A stretch of 45,140 bases of DNA, taken from the NCBI GenBank assembly GCA_036488085.1, contig DASXHZ010000098.1, positions 1-45,140 of the forward strand, written 5' to 3'. Shown here in pieces: positions 15,378 to 26,202 of this stretch. The notes beneath the pieces were generated by a model, which was not told the origin of the DNA, did not search any database, and was given only the letters and a program-made list of their open reading frames with translations. The translations under genes and the position numbers were made by a program. Source of the DNA: DASXHZ01 sp036488085. Lineage in GTDB: Bacteria > Acidobacteriota > Thermoanaerobaculia > Gp7-AA8. Every line of letters starts with the position of its first letter. Position 1 is the stretch's first letter.

Positions 15378-17813
15378 CTACGCGCTGGCGGCGTCGGTTG
15401 CACCGGCGATCGGGGCGCGGTAGTCGCACTCGGGGTTGTTGCAAAGCTCGATGTGGCCTTCGCGCTTGGTTTCCTTTTCGACGAGGTACGGCGCGGCGCA
15501 CTTGGGGCAGGGGCGTGGGACCGGACGGTTGTTGAGGGCGAAGTCGCACTTCGGGTAGCGCGAGCAGGAGTAGAAGACGCCGCGGCGCGAGCGGCGCTCG
15601 ACGAGGTCTCCTTCATTGCACTTCGGGCACTTCACGCCGGTCGGCTTCGGGGGCGTCGACTTGCCGCCGCCGATCTTCCGGATGGTCTTGCAGTCGGGGT
15701 AGCCGCTGCACGAATAGAACGGGCCGTAACGGCCGCTCTTGAGCACCATCTCCTTGCCGCAGTTCTCGCACGGCGGCTGCGGCTCGTTCGGGATGTTCGC
15801 CTTCAGGAGCCGCGGGTCCTTGGTGTTCTTGCAGTCGGGATAGCCCGTGCAGGCGTAGAACTGGCCGAAGCGCGAGCGCTTGAGCTGCATCGGCTTGCCG
15901 CACTTGTCGCAGATGATCTGCTCGCCGTCGGCTTCCGCATCGGCGGCGTGGCCCTTCGCCATCTCTTTGGTCGTCTTGCACTCAGGGTAGTTCGTGCAGG
16001 CGAGGAACTCGCCAAAGCGGCCGAACTTGATCACCATCGGCGAACCGCAGTTCTCGCACTTCTCATCGGTCTCGACGCCGGCACGCTTCACTTCCACCAT
16101 CTCGGTGGCGGCGCGTGAGAGGTCCTTGGAAAACTTGACGTTGAACTCGCGGAGGGCGTCCGTCCACTCGATCTTCCCCTCCTCGATCTCGTCGAGCTCC
16201 TCTTCGAGGCGGGCGGTGTAGGTCTCGTCGATGATGTCGCCGAACGACTGCTTGAGCAGCTTAGCCACGATCATGCCGAGCTGCGTCGGGTGGAACTTCC
16301 CGTCGTGCTTGTAGGTGTAGTCGCGCGCCTGGATGGTCGTGAGGATCGAACCGTACGTCGACGGGCGTCCGATCCCGTTCTCTTCGAGCGCCTTCACGAG
16401 CGTCGCTTCCGTGTAGCGCGGAGGCGGCTGCGTGAAGTTCTGCTTCGTGTCGAGGTGCACGAGGCGCAGAACGTCGCCTTCGTTGAGCGGCGGCAGTGCC
16501 TTGTCGTTCTCGGCGCCCTCTTCTTCGTCGTCGTCTTTCGAAGTGTCCTGGAAGACGGCGAGGAAGCCGGGGAACTTCAGCACTTCGCCCGACGCGCGGA
16601 GCATGTACGGCCCGTTTGCGATGTCGGCGTCGGTGACGTCGAAGAGCGCCGGCTTCATCTGCGAGCCGACGAAGCGCTCCCAGATCAGCTTGTAGAGGTT
16701 GTACTCCTCACGCGTCAGGGAGTCCTTGATCTTCTCGGGGTCAAACTCGAGCGACGTCGGCCGGATGGCCTCGTGCGCTTCCTGCGCCTGTGCAGCTTTC
16801 TTGACACGATAAACGTTCGGCTTTTCAGGGACGATATCCGCACCGTATTTCGCGCTGATATATTGTCGAACCTCGGTGAGCGCGTCGTCGGAGATACGCA
16901 CCGAGTCGGTACGCATGTAGGTGATCAGACCGACCAGTCCGTACTGCCCGCCGAGCTCTTTTCCTTCGTAGAGCTTCTGCGCGATCTGCATCGTCCGCTT
17001 CACCGGATACTTGAAGCGGTTGTACGCGGCGCGCTGCAGCGTGGAAGTGATGAACGGTGGCGCGGCTGACTGCTTGCGCTCCTTGCGCGCGACCTGCTCG
17101 ACGACGTAGCTGCCGCTCTTGAGCGTCGCCTCGATCTTGCGTGCGTCGGTCTCGTTGCCGACGTCCGCTTTCTTTCCTTCGACCTTCGTCAGCTTCGCGA
17201 TGAACTGCGGCGGCGTGTTCGCCTCCAGCTTCGCGGCGAAGCTCCAGTACTCGACCGGAGTGAATGCTTTGATCTCGTCTTCGCGGTCGACGATCATTTT
17301 CATCGCGACCGACTGCACGCGTCCCGCGGAAATGCCGCGGCGCACTTTGTCCCACAGCAGCGGCGAGAGCTTGTAGCCGACCAGGCGATCGAGAACGCGG
17401 CGTGCCTGCTGGGCGTTCACCTTGTTCATGTCGATCTCGCCCGGGTTGTCCATCGCCTTCCGGACCGCGTTCTTCGTGATCTCGTGGAAGAGGACGCGGC
17501 GGACCTTCTTGGAGTCGCCGCCGAGGAGACTCATCACGTGCCAGCCGATCGCCTCGCCTTCGCGATCAGGGTCCGACGCGATGTAGATGGTGTCCGCTTT
17601 TTTCGCAGCGGCCTTCAGCTCACTGACGACCTTCTCTTTGCCTTCGAGAACCTCGTACCTCGGCTCGAACGTCGTCTCGTCGACGCCGATCTCGCTCTTC
17701 GGGAGATCGCGGACGTGGCCGACGGACGCCTTGACGACGTAGTCCTTCCCGATGAATTTGTTGATCGTCTTCGCTTTCGCGGGAGACTCGACGATGACGA
17801 GGTTCTTGGCCAT
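15378..17813 (-). CDS. topA: DNA topoisomerase I
   Basis: 811 residues from ATG 17813. A type IA enzyme that relaxes negative supercoils. The TOPRIM domain is at the N-terminus (NLVIVESPAKAKTI and the DPDREGEAIGWH acidic triad), and the active-site Tyr is in ITYMRTDSVR near residue 305. The C-terminal third holds repeated Topo-C zinc ribbons: CENCGSPMVIKFGRFGEF, CDKCGKPMQLKRSRFGQF, CENCGKEMVLKSGRYGPF, CPKCNEGDLVERRSRRG and a last CPKC...CNNPEC, each with paired cysteines. The final block is more diverged. A signal for its own promoter is not clear; the 229-bp gap upstream contains an inverted-repeat element. Confidence 0.95.
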   Translation of the reverse strand: MAKNLVIVESPAKAKTINKFIGKDYVVKASVGHVRDLPKSEIGVDETTFEPRYEVLEGKEKVVSELKAAAKKADTIYIASDPDREGEAIGWHVMSLLGGDSKKVRRVLFHEITKNAVRKAMDNPGEIDMNKVNAQQARRVLDRLVGYKLSPLLWDKVRRGISAGRVQSVAMKMIVDREDEIKAFTPVEYWSFAAKLEANTPPQFIAKLTKVEGKKADVGNETDARKIEATLKSGSYVVEQVARKERKQSAAPPFITSTLQRAAYNRFKYPVKRTMQIAQKLYEGKELGGQYGLVGLITYMRTDSVRISDDALTEVRQYISAKYGADIVPEKPNVYRVKKAAQAQEAHEAIRPTSLEFDPEKIKDSLTREEYNLYKLIWERFVGSQMKPALFDVTDADIANGPYMLRASGEVLKFPGFLAVFQDTSKDDDEEEGAENDKALPPLNEGDVLRLVHLDTKQNFTQPPPRYTEATLVKALEENGIGRPSTYGSILTTIQARDYTYKHDGKFHPTQLGMIVAKLLKQSFGDIIDETYTARLEEELDEIEEGKIEWTDALREFNVKFSKDLSRAATEMVEVKRAGVETDEKCENCGSPMVIKFGRFGEFLACTNYPECKTTKEMAKGHAADAEADGEQIICDKCGKPMQLKRSRFGQFYACTGYPDCKNTKDPRLLKANIPNEPQPPCENCGKEMVLKSGRYGPFYSCSGYPDCKTIRKIGGGKSTPPKPTGVKCPKCNEGDLVERRSRRGVFYSCSRYPKCDFALNNRPVPRPCPKCAAPYLVEKETKREGHIELCNNPECDYRAPIAGATDAASA

Positions 17814-17859
17814 AGCGGAACGCCCAACCCTGTTCGGCGACGCCGGAATTCCTCGCCGA

Positions 17860-18038
17860 GTTTATCCCGAGCGTAGCGAGGGATCATCGGAGCACGCTGC
17901 CGAAACGTTGGCTATATATCGAAGCGCGGACGATAGCACTGGCTGAATCACCAGGGCAAAAGGCTACGCGACGTAGAGCGCACGAGGCGGGCGCAGCGCG
18001 GCTGCTCCGATGATCCCGCGCCTGCGCGCGAGATAAAC
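17860..18038. repeat. 179-bp element with about 35-bp terminal inverted repeats (MITE-like)
   Basis: Arm 17860-17894 begins GTTTATCCCGAGCGTAGCGA and matches the reverse complement of 18003-18038; the inner 15 bases (GGGATCATCGGAGCA) are identical. The 108-bp core has no ORF or tRNA-like fold that I can see. The arm has the TCC(C/T)GAGCG...AGCGAGGGATC pattern shared with 11476-11570 and 25005-25090. Any topA promoter would have to lie in or near it; TTGCCC-18-TATCGT on the minus strand in the core is a weak candidate. Confidence 0.5.
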
Positions 18039-18042
18039 TGCA

Positions 18043-19422
18043 TCACTCCTCGTCGTCGTCATCCGCTCCGGCAGACTTGTACTTCTTCGTCTTGTTGTAG
18101 AGCGTCTTGTACGAGATGCCGAGGATTTCGGCGGTCTTGCGGCGGTCGCCGTCGGTGAGGTTGAGGGTCTCTTCGATGACGATGCGCTCGACTTCTTCCA
18201 TCGGTTGTCCCAGCGGAATCTGCACCGCGTTCTTGCTGCGGCGCTTGCGCGAGCCGAGGAGCTTGTCGGGGAGGCACTCCACCGTGAGGACGTTGCCGCG
18301 CGCCATGATGAACGCGCGGTTGATGACGTTGCGCAGTTCGCGCACGTTGCCCGGCCACTCGTACGCCTGCAGCGCCTCGATGAACTCGCCGTCGATCTCT
18401 TCGACCTTCTTGTCTTCGGTCTCGTTCAGCTTCTGGAGGAAGAAGTGCGAGAAGAGCGGGATGTCTTCGAGCCGTTCGCGCAGCGGCGGGACTTCGATCG
18501 GAAAGACGTTGAGGCGGTAGTAGAGATCCTCACGCATCTTGCCGTCGGTGATCGCCTTCTGGGGATCGCGGTTCGACGCCGCGATGATGCGGGCGTCGAT
18601 GTTGATCTCCTCGTTGCCGCCGACGCGCCGGAACTTGCCCTCCTCGAGCACGCGGAGCAGCTTCACCTGCAGCTCGATCGGCATCTCCGTGATCTCATCG
18701 AGAAACACGGTGCCGCCTTTGGCGGTCTCGAAGTAGCCCTCACGGCGCTTGATGGCATTCGTGAAGGCTCCTTTCTCGTGGCCGAAGATCTCCGACTCGA
18801 TCAAGGTGGGCGCGATTGCGCCGCAGTTGAAGGCGATGAACGGTTTGTTGCGCCGGCGGGGAGACAGCGAGTGGATGGTGTTGGCCACCACCTCTTTGCC
18901 GGATCCCGACTCGCCGACGATGAAGACGTTCGCGTCGGTGTTCGCGACCATCTCGATCTCTTCGAAGAGCTTCTGCATCCGAGGGGACTTGCCGACCAGG
19001 TGGCCGAGCGCGCCCATCTTCTGGAGCTGACGACGAAGTTCGAGGATCTCCTCCTTCATCATCTGCTTGTCTTCGATCGTCTTCAGAATGACCTGAAGAC
19101 GCGGGAGGTCGACCGGCTTGGTGACGTAATCCTCAGCGCCGACCTTGAGCGCTTTCACGGCCGAGTCGACCGTTGCGTGCCCCGTAAGAATGATGACCGA
19201 AATGTCGGGGTAGTTCTCTTTGATCTTATGGAGGAGATCGAGGCCGCTGCCGTCGGGCAGCTTCAGGTCGACGATCGCGACGTCGGGGACGAGTTTCGAG
19301 ATCGAGTTCCAGCCGGCCTTCAGGGTATCGGCGAGCTCGGGCTCGTATCCCCACTCTTCTACCACGTCCGCCATACCGGCGCTGGTGGCGCGATCATCAT
19401 CAACGATCAGGATGCGTTTCAT
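18043..19422 (-). CDS. NtrC-family sigma-54-type response regulator
   Basis: 459 residues from ATG 19422. Receiver domain 1-120: Asp 8, 9 and 10, phosphoacceptor Asp 52 (IVDLKLPDG), Thr 80 and Lys 102. AAA+ domain about 140-375: Walker A GESGSGKE (170-177), Walker B VFLDEI and an arginine-rich sensor region (REDLYYRLNVFPIEVPPLRER). C-terminal Fis-type HTH about 415-450 (RRKTAEILGISYKTLYNKTK). The sigma-54 contact loop is GAFTNA (218-223) instead of GAFTGA, so activation through sigma-54 is likely but not certain. The C-terminus is acidic. Its ATG overlaps the TGA of the kinase-like gene (ATGA), so the two are a coupled two-component pair. Confidence 0.9.
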   Translation of the reverse strand: MKRILIVDDDRATSAGMADVVEEWGYEPELADTLKAGWNSISKLVPDVAIVDLKLPDGSGLDLLHKIKENYPDISVIILTGHATVDSAVKALKVGAEDYVTKPVDLPRLQVILKTIEDKQMMKEEILELRRQLQKMGALGHLVGKSPRMQKLFEEIEMVANTDANVFIVGESGSGKEVVANTIHSLSPRRRNKPFIAFNCGAIAPTLIESEIFGHEKGAFTNAIKRREGYFETAKGGTVFLDEITEMPIELQVKLLRVLEEGKFRRVGGNEEINIDARIIAASNRDPQKAITDGKMREDLYYRLNVFPIEVPPLRERLEDIPLFSHFFLQKLNETEDKKVEEIDGEFIEALQAYEWPGNVRELRNVINRAFIMARGNVLTVECLPDKLLGSRKRRSKNAVQIPLGQPMEEVERIVIEETLNLTDGDRRKTAEILGISYKTLYNKTKKYKSAGADDDDEE

Positions 19423-20054
19423 CGATCTCCTGGGAGGGCTATGCGAATCACGACCTTATCACGATCATCCGCGGCACTCAGTTCACCGCCATACGTTTCG
19501 ACGATGAGCCGCGCCGTGGCGAGCGAGAGGTCCGGATTGCCGTTTGGATCAGTGTAGTAGAACTTGAAAATCTTGCTGACGTTGAAATCGGTAGCCACAG
19601 CCGAGCCCGTCGCAGTCACCGCAAAATCGCGGTTTCTGCTGACCTCGATTCGACGGTCTTCGGGGCGGAGGACTGCTGCCAATCCTTCAAAGAACATTTT
19701 GAAGGCCTGACGAATTCGCGCGTCGTGCGCACGGATCAGAAACGGTTCGCCCGCGTCGACCCCGCTTGCCTCGGCATAGATCGCCGCGACGTCGACCGGC
19801 GCGGGCTCTTCTTTGGGCGGCGTCGACAACAGGAAGAACGCGTCGAAAATCCGCCCCATCTTGCGGAGCTCGACCTCGATCGCCTTGCCGTAACCATTCA
19901 GCTTCTCGTCGTCTTCGCCCGCGAGCTTCCGCACCCGCATCCGCAGGAGTTCCAAGTTGAGAACGGCGACGTTCAGCGGCGTCTTGAGGTCGTGCGCCGT
20001 GTCAGCGCTGCGCGCAAAGCTCGCGCGTGCAAACTGCTGGAGCCAGTCTTCCAT
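19419..20054 (-). CDS. Soluble histidine-kinase-like protein with degenerate ATPase domain
   Basis: 211 residues from ATG 20054; a longer frame to 20093 only adds codons from an intergenic repeat. There is no membrane segment or sensor domain. A clear H-box (TAHDLKTPLNVAVLNLELL) with the phospho-acceptor His is followed by a dimerisation helix. The C-terminal part aligns with an HATPase by its last element (SLATARLIVETYGGELSA), but the N-box Asn and the DxGxG and GxGLG glycine motifs are not visible, so ATP binding is doubtful. It may serve as a phosphotransfer or phosphatase partner for the overlapping NtrC-type regulator rather than as a kinase. The cognate sensor is unknown. Confidence 0.65.
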   Translation of the reverse strand: MEDWLQQFARASFARSADTAHDLKTPLNVAVLNLELLRMRVRKLAGEDDEKLNGYGKAIEVELRKMGRIFDAFFLLSTPPKEEPAPVDVAAIYAEASGVDAGEPFLIRAHDARIRQAFKMFFEGLAAVLRPEDRRIEVSRNRDFAVTATGSAVATDFNVSKIFKFYYTDPNGNPDLSLATARLIVETYGGELSAADDRDKVVIRIALPGDR

Positions 20055-20063
20055 AGGTTGCCA

Positions 20064-20118
20064 GGTTGCCAGGTCGCCGGGTTGCCTCGGCAACTTGGTA
20101 ACCCGGCGACCGGCAACT
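20064..20118. repeat. GGTTGCC-rich inverted repeat between atpC and the kinase-like gene
   Basis: GGTCGCCGGGTTGCC (20072-20086) pairs with GGTAACCCGGCGACC (20097-20111) with one mismatch, and flanking GTTGCC and GGCAAC extend the arms. It follows the atpC stop directly and may end or attenuate the ATP synthase transcript. Confidence 0.6.
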
Positions 20119-20535
20119 CTACTCGCGGTTAATGCTAATCAGAGCGACAGCTTCCTCCAGCCGCCCTTCGACGATCACGAATTGCGGATCGTGCGATGAG
20201 AGATACGCCAGCTCTTTCTCCGCCTCGGCGCGTTCCGCTTCGGCCGCCGTCACGTCGATCTCGCTCGGCAGCACGCCGCGCTCGGCGAGAACGATCACGC
20301 GATCCGGCAGCACTTCGGCGAAGCCCCAGACGATCACGATGCGCTCGACCGTCGTGCCGGCGCGGTAACGAAGCGTGCCGACCCGCAGCGTCGTGAGGAG
20401 CGGCGTGTGACCCGGCAGAACGCCGATCTCGCCGTCGCTCGCCGGCAGCACGACCTCGTCGACGTCCATCTCGATGAACTTCCGTTCCCGCGTGACGACG
20501 GTGAGGCTGATCTTCGTTGGAAGCGCGTCGGCCAT
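20119..20535 (-). CDS. atpC: ATP synthase epsilon subunit
   Basis: 138 residues from ATG 20535. Central-stalk subunit of F1 that couples to gamma and can inhibit ATP hydrolysis. The N-terminal beta-barrel is typical (LTVVTRERKFIEMDVDEVVL, ASDGEIGVLPGHTPLLTTL, VWGFAEVLPDRVIVLAE), followed by a two-helix tail (EIDVTAAEAERAEAEKEL). It starts 10 nt after atpD and is the last gene of the ATP synthase operon. Confidence 0.95.
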   Translation of the reverse strand: MADALPTKISLTVVTRERKFIEMDVDEVVLPASDGEIGVLPGHTPLLTTLRVGTLRYRAGTTVERIVIVWGFAEVLPDRVIVLAERGVLPSEIDVTAAEAERAEAEKELAYLSSHDPQFVIVEGRLEEAVALISINRE

Positions 20536-20545
20536 CGATCGCGTC

Positions 20546-22006
<1,461 letters not shown>

Positions 22007-22011
22007 TTTCC

Positions 22012-22869
22012 CTACCCTTCGGCCGCTGCGGCGCCCGAAACGATTTCAATGATTTCCTTGGTGATGGCTGCCTGACGGATGCGGTTGTACGTCAGCGTCA
22101 GGTGACTGATCATGTCCGACGCGTTCTTGGTCGCCGCTTCCATGGCAGTCATGCGCGCTCCTTGCTCGGCGGCGGCCGACTCGAGGAGCGTGCGATAGAG
22201 CTGCGATTCGATGTGCTTCGGCAGGAGCTCGGAGAGAATCTCCGCCGGGCCCGGCTCGTAAAGGTAATCGACCTCGTTGGCCTGCTCGTCCCACGCCCGC
22301 TCGATCGGCAGCAGCTTCTCGACGCGAACGATCTGAGCGATGATCGATTTGTATTCGTTGTAGACGACGTAGACCGCATCCGCCTTCTCGGTCGTGAAGT
22401 CCTCGACCAGCTTCTGCGCGATGGCGTGCGCTTCCTGATGCGAGAGCGCTTGCATGAGTTGCGTTGAATGCCGGACCGGGAACGGCCGGCGCTTGAAGAA
22501 GTCCATCGCCTTGCGGCCGATCGCCACGACGCTGATCGATTCCCACCCGCGATCGCGGATGGCGTTCATCGCCGCGCGAATGACGTTGCTGTTGAACGCG
22601 CCGCAGAGGCCGCGGTCGGCGGTGATGATGACGAGCAGTACGTTGCGCTCGTTCTCGTGCGCCTGCAGGAGCGGATGGGTGACGTCCTCGACGCGCGTCG
22701 CGACCGAGGAGAGCACCTGGCGCAGCGCCGCCGCGTAAGGCCGCGCCGCGAAGATGCGGTCCTGCGCGCGGCGCAGTTTCGCGGCGGAGACCATCTTCAT
22801 GGCCTTCGTCAACTGCTGCATGTTCTTGGTGCTGCGTATCCGTCGCCGGATGTCGATCGTGCTGGCCAT
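22012..22869 (-). CDS. atpG: ATP synthase gamma subunit
   Basis: 285 residues from ATG 22869. It forms the rotating shaft inside the alpha3beta3 ring. The N-terminal helix (IDIRRRIRSTKNMQQLTKAM KMVSAAKLRRAQ) and C-terminal helix (MEAATKNASDMI ... YNRIRQAAITKEIIEIVSGA) are strongly conserved, with the Rossmann-like middle (ITADRGLCGAFNSNV). Normal length. It is placed 11 nt after atpA in the operon; no odd features. Confidence 0.97.
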   Translation of the reverse strand: MASTIDIRRRIRSTKNMQQLTKAMKMVSAAKLRRAQDRIFAARPYAAALRQVLSSVATRVEDVTHPLLQAHENERNVLLVIITADRGLCGAFNSNVIRAAMNAIRDRGWESISVVAIGRKAMDFFKRRPFPVRHSTQLMQALSHQEAHAIAQKLVEDFTTEKADAVYVVYNEYKSIIAQIVRVEKLLPIERAWDEQANEVDYLYEPGPAEILSELLPKHIESQLYRTLLESAAAEQGARMTAMEAATKNASDMISHLTLTYNRIRQAAITKEIIEIVSGAAAAEG

Positions 22870-22880
22870 CGATTTATGGG

Positions 22881-24419
<1,539 letters not shown>

Positions 24420-24438
24420 TATGGTCTCCGATAAATCT

Positions 24439-24975
24439 CTAAGCTAACGATTCACGAAAACGATCGATCTTGCGAAGGACCGAGGCGTCGTAAATCTCGC
24501 TGCCAATCTTTGCGACGAATCCGGCGAGGAGTGAGGGGTCGGTACGAACGTCGAGCTCGACGCGTTTCCCGACCTTCTTCCCGAGCACGTTCGCGAGCTG
24601 GTCCATCTCGTCCGGAGTGAGCGGCTTCGCGCTTCGCACTTCCGCGACCGCGACGCCGAGCATCTCGTTCGTGTACGCGGCGAGCGTGGCGAGGATGGAG
24701 TCGATGTCGTTGATCCGCTGGTTGCGCACCAGCACTTCCAGCACCTTCTCGCCCGGCTCCGAGACCTTGAGCTTCCGCGCGACCGTCTTCGTGATGGCGA
24801 GCTTCGCGTCGACGTCGATGCCCGGGTTCGCGTAGACCTCGTGCAACTCGACCGAGTTGCGTAGCGTTGCCGCGAACGGCAACAGCTCGCCGCGGATGGC
24901 ACTCGCCTTCTGCGCGGAGCCGGCGACTTCGATGATGGCCTTCGCGTACGGCCGCGCGAACCGCCGGATGATCAC
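24439..24975 (-). CDS. atpH: ATP synthase delta subunit
   Basis: 178 residues from GTG 24975. This start gives MIIRRFARPYAKAIIEVAG, the normal delta N-terminus, with GAGG 7 nt upstream; the open frame further up (to 25053) comes from the inserted element. The C-terminal helix-sheet region (LDVRTDPSLLAGFVAKIGSE, then IYDASVLRKIDRF) matches the family. Delta links the b stalk to alpha. Its ribosome-binding site and GTG are one copy of a 19-bp direct repeat, so its start signal has been duplicated by the insertion between it and atpF. Confidence 0.93.
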   Translation of the reverse strand: MIIRRFARPYAKAIIEVAGSAQKASAIRGELLPFAATLRNSVELHEVYANPGIDVDAKLAITKTVARKLKVSEPGEKVLEVLVRNQRINDIDSILATLAAYTNEMLGVAVAEVRSAKPLTPDEMDQLANVLGKKVGKRVELDVRTDPSLLAGFVAKIGSEIYDASVLRKIDRFRESLA

Positions 24976-25129
24976 GACTTCACCTCTTCCAAGAGCCTGT
25001 CCTGAGCGAAGCGAAGGACCTCCGGTGCATCCACGCGAATCGCATTTCCGCACGTTACGCGCGGGAGCACCGGAGACGCTTCGCTTCGCTTAGCGTAGAC
25101 TTTGAGGGCAATCACGACTTCACCTCTTC
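24971..25129. mobile_element. 140-bp insertion flanked by 19-bp direct repeats at the atpF/atpH junction
   Basis: Positions 24971-24989 and 25111-25129 are identical 19-bp direct repeats (ATCACGACTT...CTCTTC). Between them lie 121 nt with inverted repeats 25005-25028 and 25067-25090 (21 of 24 match, beginning AGCGAAGCGAAG), of the CCTGAGCGAAGCGAAGGA family. This is the footprint of a small MITE- or REP-like insertion with target duplication. The duplicated segment carries the end of atpF and the ribosome-binding site and start of atpH, so both neighbours stay intact. Confidence 0.65.
24972..25115 (-). CDS. Possible 47-aa ORF created by the atpF/atpH insertion
   Basis: GTG 25115 overlaps the atpF TGA (GTGA), and its own TGA (24974-24972) overlaps the atpH GTG (GTGA). 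The sequence begins MIALKVYAKRSEASPVLP and ends RLLEEVKS, the last five residues repeating the atpF C-terminus because of the 19-bp duplication. It has the duplicated GAAGAGG ribosome-binding site. The product looks repeat-derived, with no domain. It probably matters, if at all, only for carrying ribosomes from atpF to atpH. Confidence 0.35.
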   Translation of the reverse strand: MIALKVYAKRSEASPVLPRVTCGNAIRVDAPEVLRFAQDRLLEEVKS

Positions 25130-25768
25130 GACTTCGCGAAGCGACTCGCGGAAGATGCGGGCGCGGTCTTCGTCGGTCATCCGCTCGCGCATGATCTGTT
25201 CGGCGCGTTCGCTGGAGAGCTGGCCGGCGTACTCGGTGAGCTCGCGGCGGGCGTTCTTCAGCCGGTTGTCGACTTCGGTGCGCGCGGAGGCGAGGATCTT
25301 CGCGGCTTCGGTCTCGGCAGCGGCGATGAGGTCGCGCTTCTGGCGCTCCCCTTCCTGCACGGCGCGTTCGGCGATCGATTTCACTTCCTCTTCGAGCTGC
25401 GCGAGCCGCGCCTGGATGTCGCTCGCGACCTGGTCGGACTTCGCGCGGCGATCGCGCGCGTCGGCGGCCGCCTTCTTGATGCCGGCGCCGCGATCGGCGA
25501 GCGCCTTCTTGATCGGTCCTCCGATCAGCCAGCCGAGGACGCCGATGAAGAGGAGCATGTTGATCAGTTTGAAAATCCACGCCGGGAGGCCGAGGAACTT
25601 CGGCTCCGTCTCGGCATTTCCGTGTTCCGCGTTCGGATGCGCCGCCTCGTGCGAGACCTTTTCCGATCCGTGCGCGACGTCGTCTGCACCGGTGGCCGCC
25701 TGATGCGCCTGCGCGTGCAGAATCGCCGGCACGGCGAGCAACAGGAGGAGCAGGAGAAGCTTCCGCAT
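25112..25768 (-). CDS. atpF: ATP synthase b subunit with N-terminal signal-like extension
   Basis: 218 residues from ATG 25768 (a GTG at 25771 is also possible). The start overlaps the b' stop (TGATG). The N-terminus is a strong signal-peptide-like segment (MRKLLLLLLLLAVPAILHAQ), then about 35 His/Ala/Glu-rich residues, then the usual b-subunit membrane helix (WIFKLINMLLFIGVLGWLIG) and a long Ala/Glu/Lys/Arg-rich coiled coil ending REVEEVKS. The coiled coil forms the peripheral stalk. The extra N-terminal segment is longer than in E. coli AtpF (156 residues) and would place the N-terminus outside the membrane. The 3' end is one copy of the direct repeat of the insertion. Confidence 0.88.
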   Translation of the reverse strand: MRKLLLLLLLLAVPAILHAQAHQAATGADDVAHGSEKVSHEAAHPNAEHGNAETEPKFLGLPAWIFKLINMLLFIGVLGWLIGGPIKKALADRGAGIKKAAADARDRRAKSDQVASDIQARLAQLEEEVKSIAERAVQEGERQKRDLIAAAETEAAKILASARTEVDNRLKNARRELTEYAGQLSSERAEQIMRERMTDEDRARIFRESLREVEEVKS

Positions 25769-26202
25769 CACACCGCTCTCCCGAGGATCCGCTCGGCGGC
25801 GACTCGCGCGAGCGCTTCCGACTCAGTCACGATTCGCTCTCGCGCCGTCGTGACGTCATCCTTCAACTTCGCATCCGCCTCGGAGAGGAACTTGTCCGCC
25901 TCGCCGCGAGTCTTCTCGACGACCGAGGCGCGGTGCGCGCTCGCATCGTCGCGGAACTTCTCGCGCACGTTCGCCGCGTCGCGCTTGGCGACATGAAGTC
26001 TCTCCTCGACGTTCGCCGTCGCCTCGTTGAAGCGCGCCATCGCCTGTTCGTACAGCTCGTCCGCACTCTTCGTCTCGTGCTCCCGTTCTTCCATCACGCG
26101 ATTGATCGGCTGAAGAAAGAACTTCCGGACCACGAGGTAGTTGAGGATGAAGATCGCCATGACGGCGAACAGACTGCGATCGGGAAACAGATTGATTTGC
26201 AT
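25768..26202 (-). CDS. atpF': ATP synthase b' subunit
   Basis: 144 residues from ATG 26202. A second, diverged b-type stalk subunit: one membrane helix at the N-terminus (FPDRSLFAVMAIFILNYLVV), then RKFFLQPINRVMEERE, the typical start of the b/b' stalk, and a continuous coiled coil. A b plus b' pair indicates a heterodimeric peripheral stalk. It is the first gene of this operon; the a and c subunit genes usually found upstream are not here, and the next gene is divergent, so these subunits must be encoded elsewhere. Confidence 0.88.
   Translation of the reverse strand: MQINLFPDRSLFAVMAIFILNYLVVRKFFLQPINRVMEEREHETKSADELYEQAMARFNEATANVEERLHVAKRDAANVREKFRDDASAHRASVVEKTRGEADKFLSEADAKLKDDVTTARERIVTESEALARVAAERILGRAV

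Noticed and set aside
17895..18002. tRNA or small RNA gene inside the inverted-repeat element before topA
   Set aside because: No T-loop GTTCGA, acceptor stem or terminator could be found in the core.
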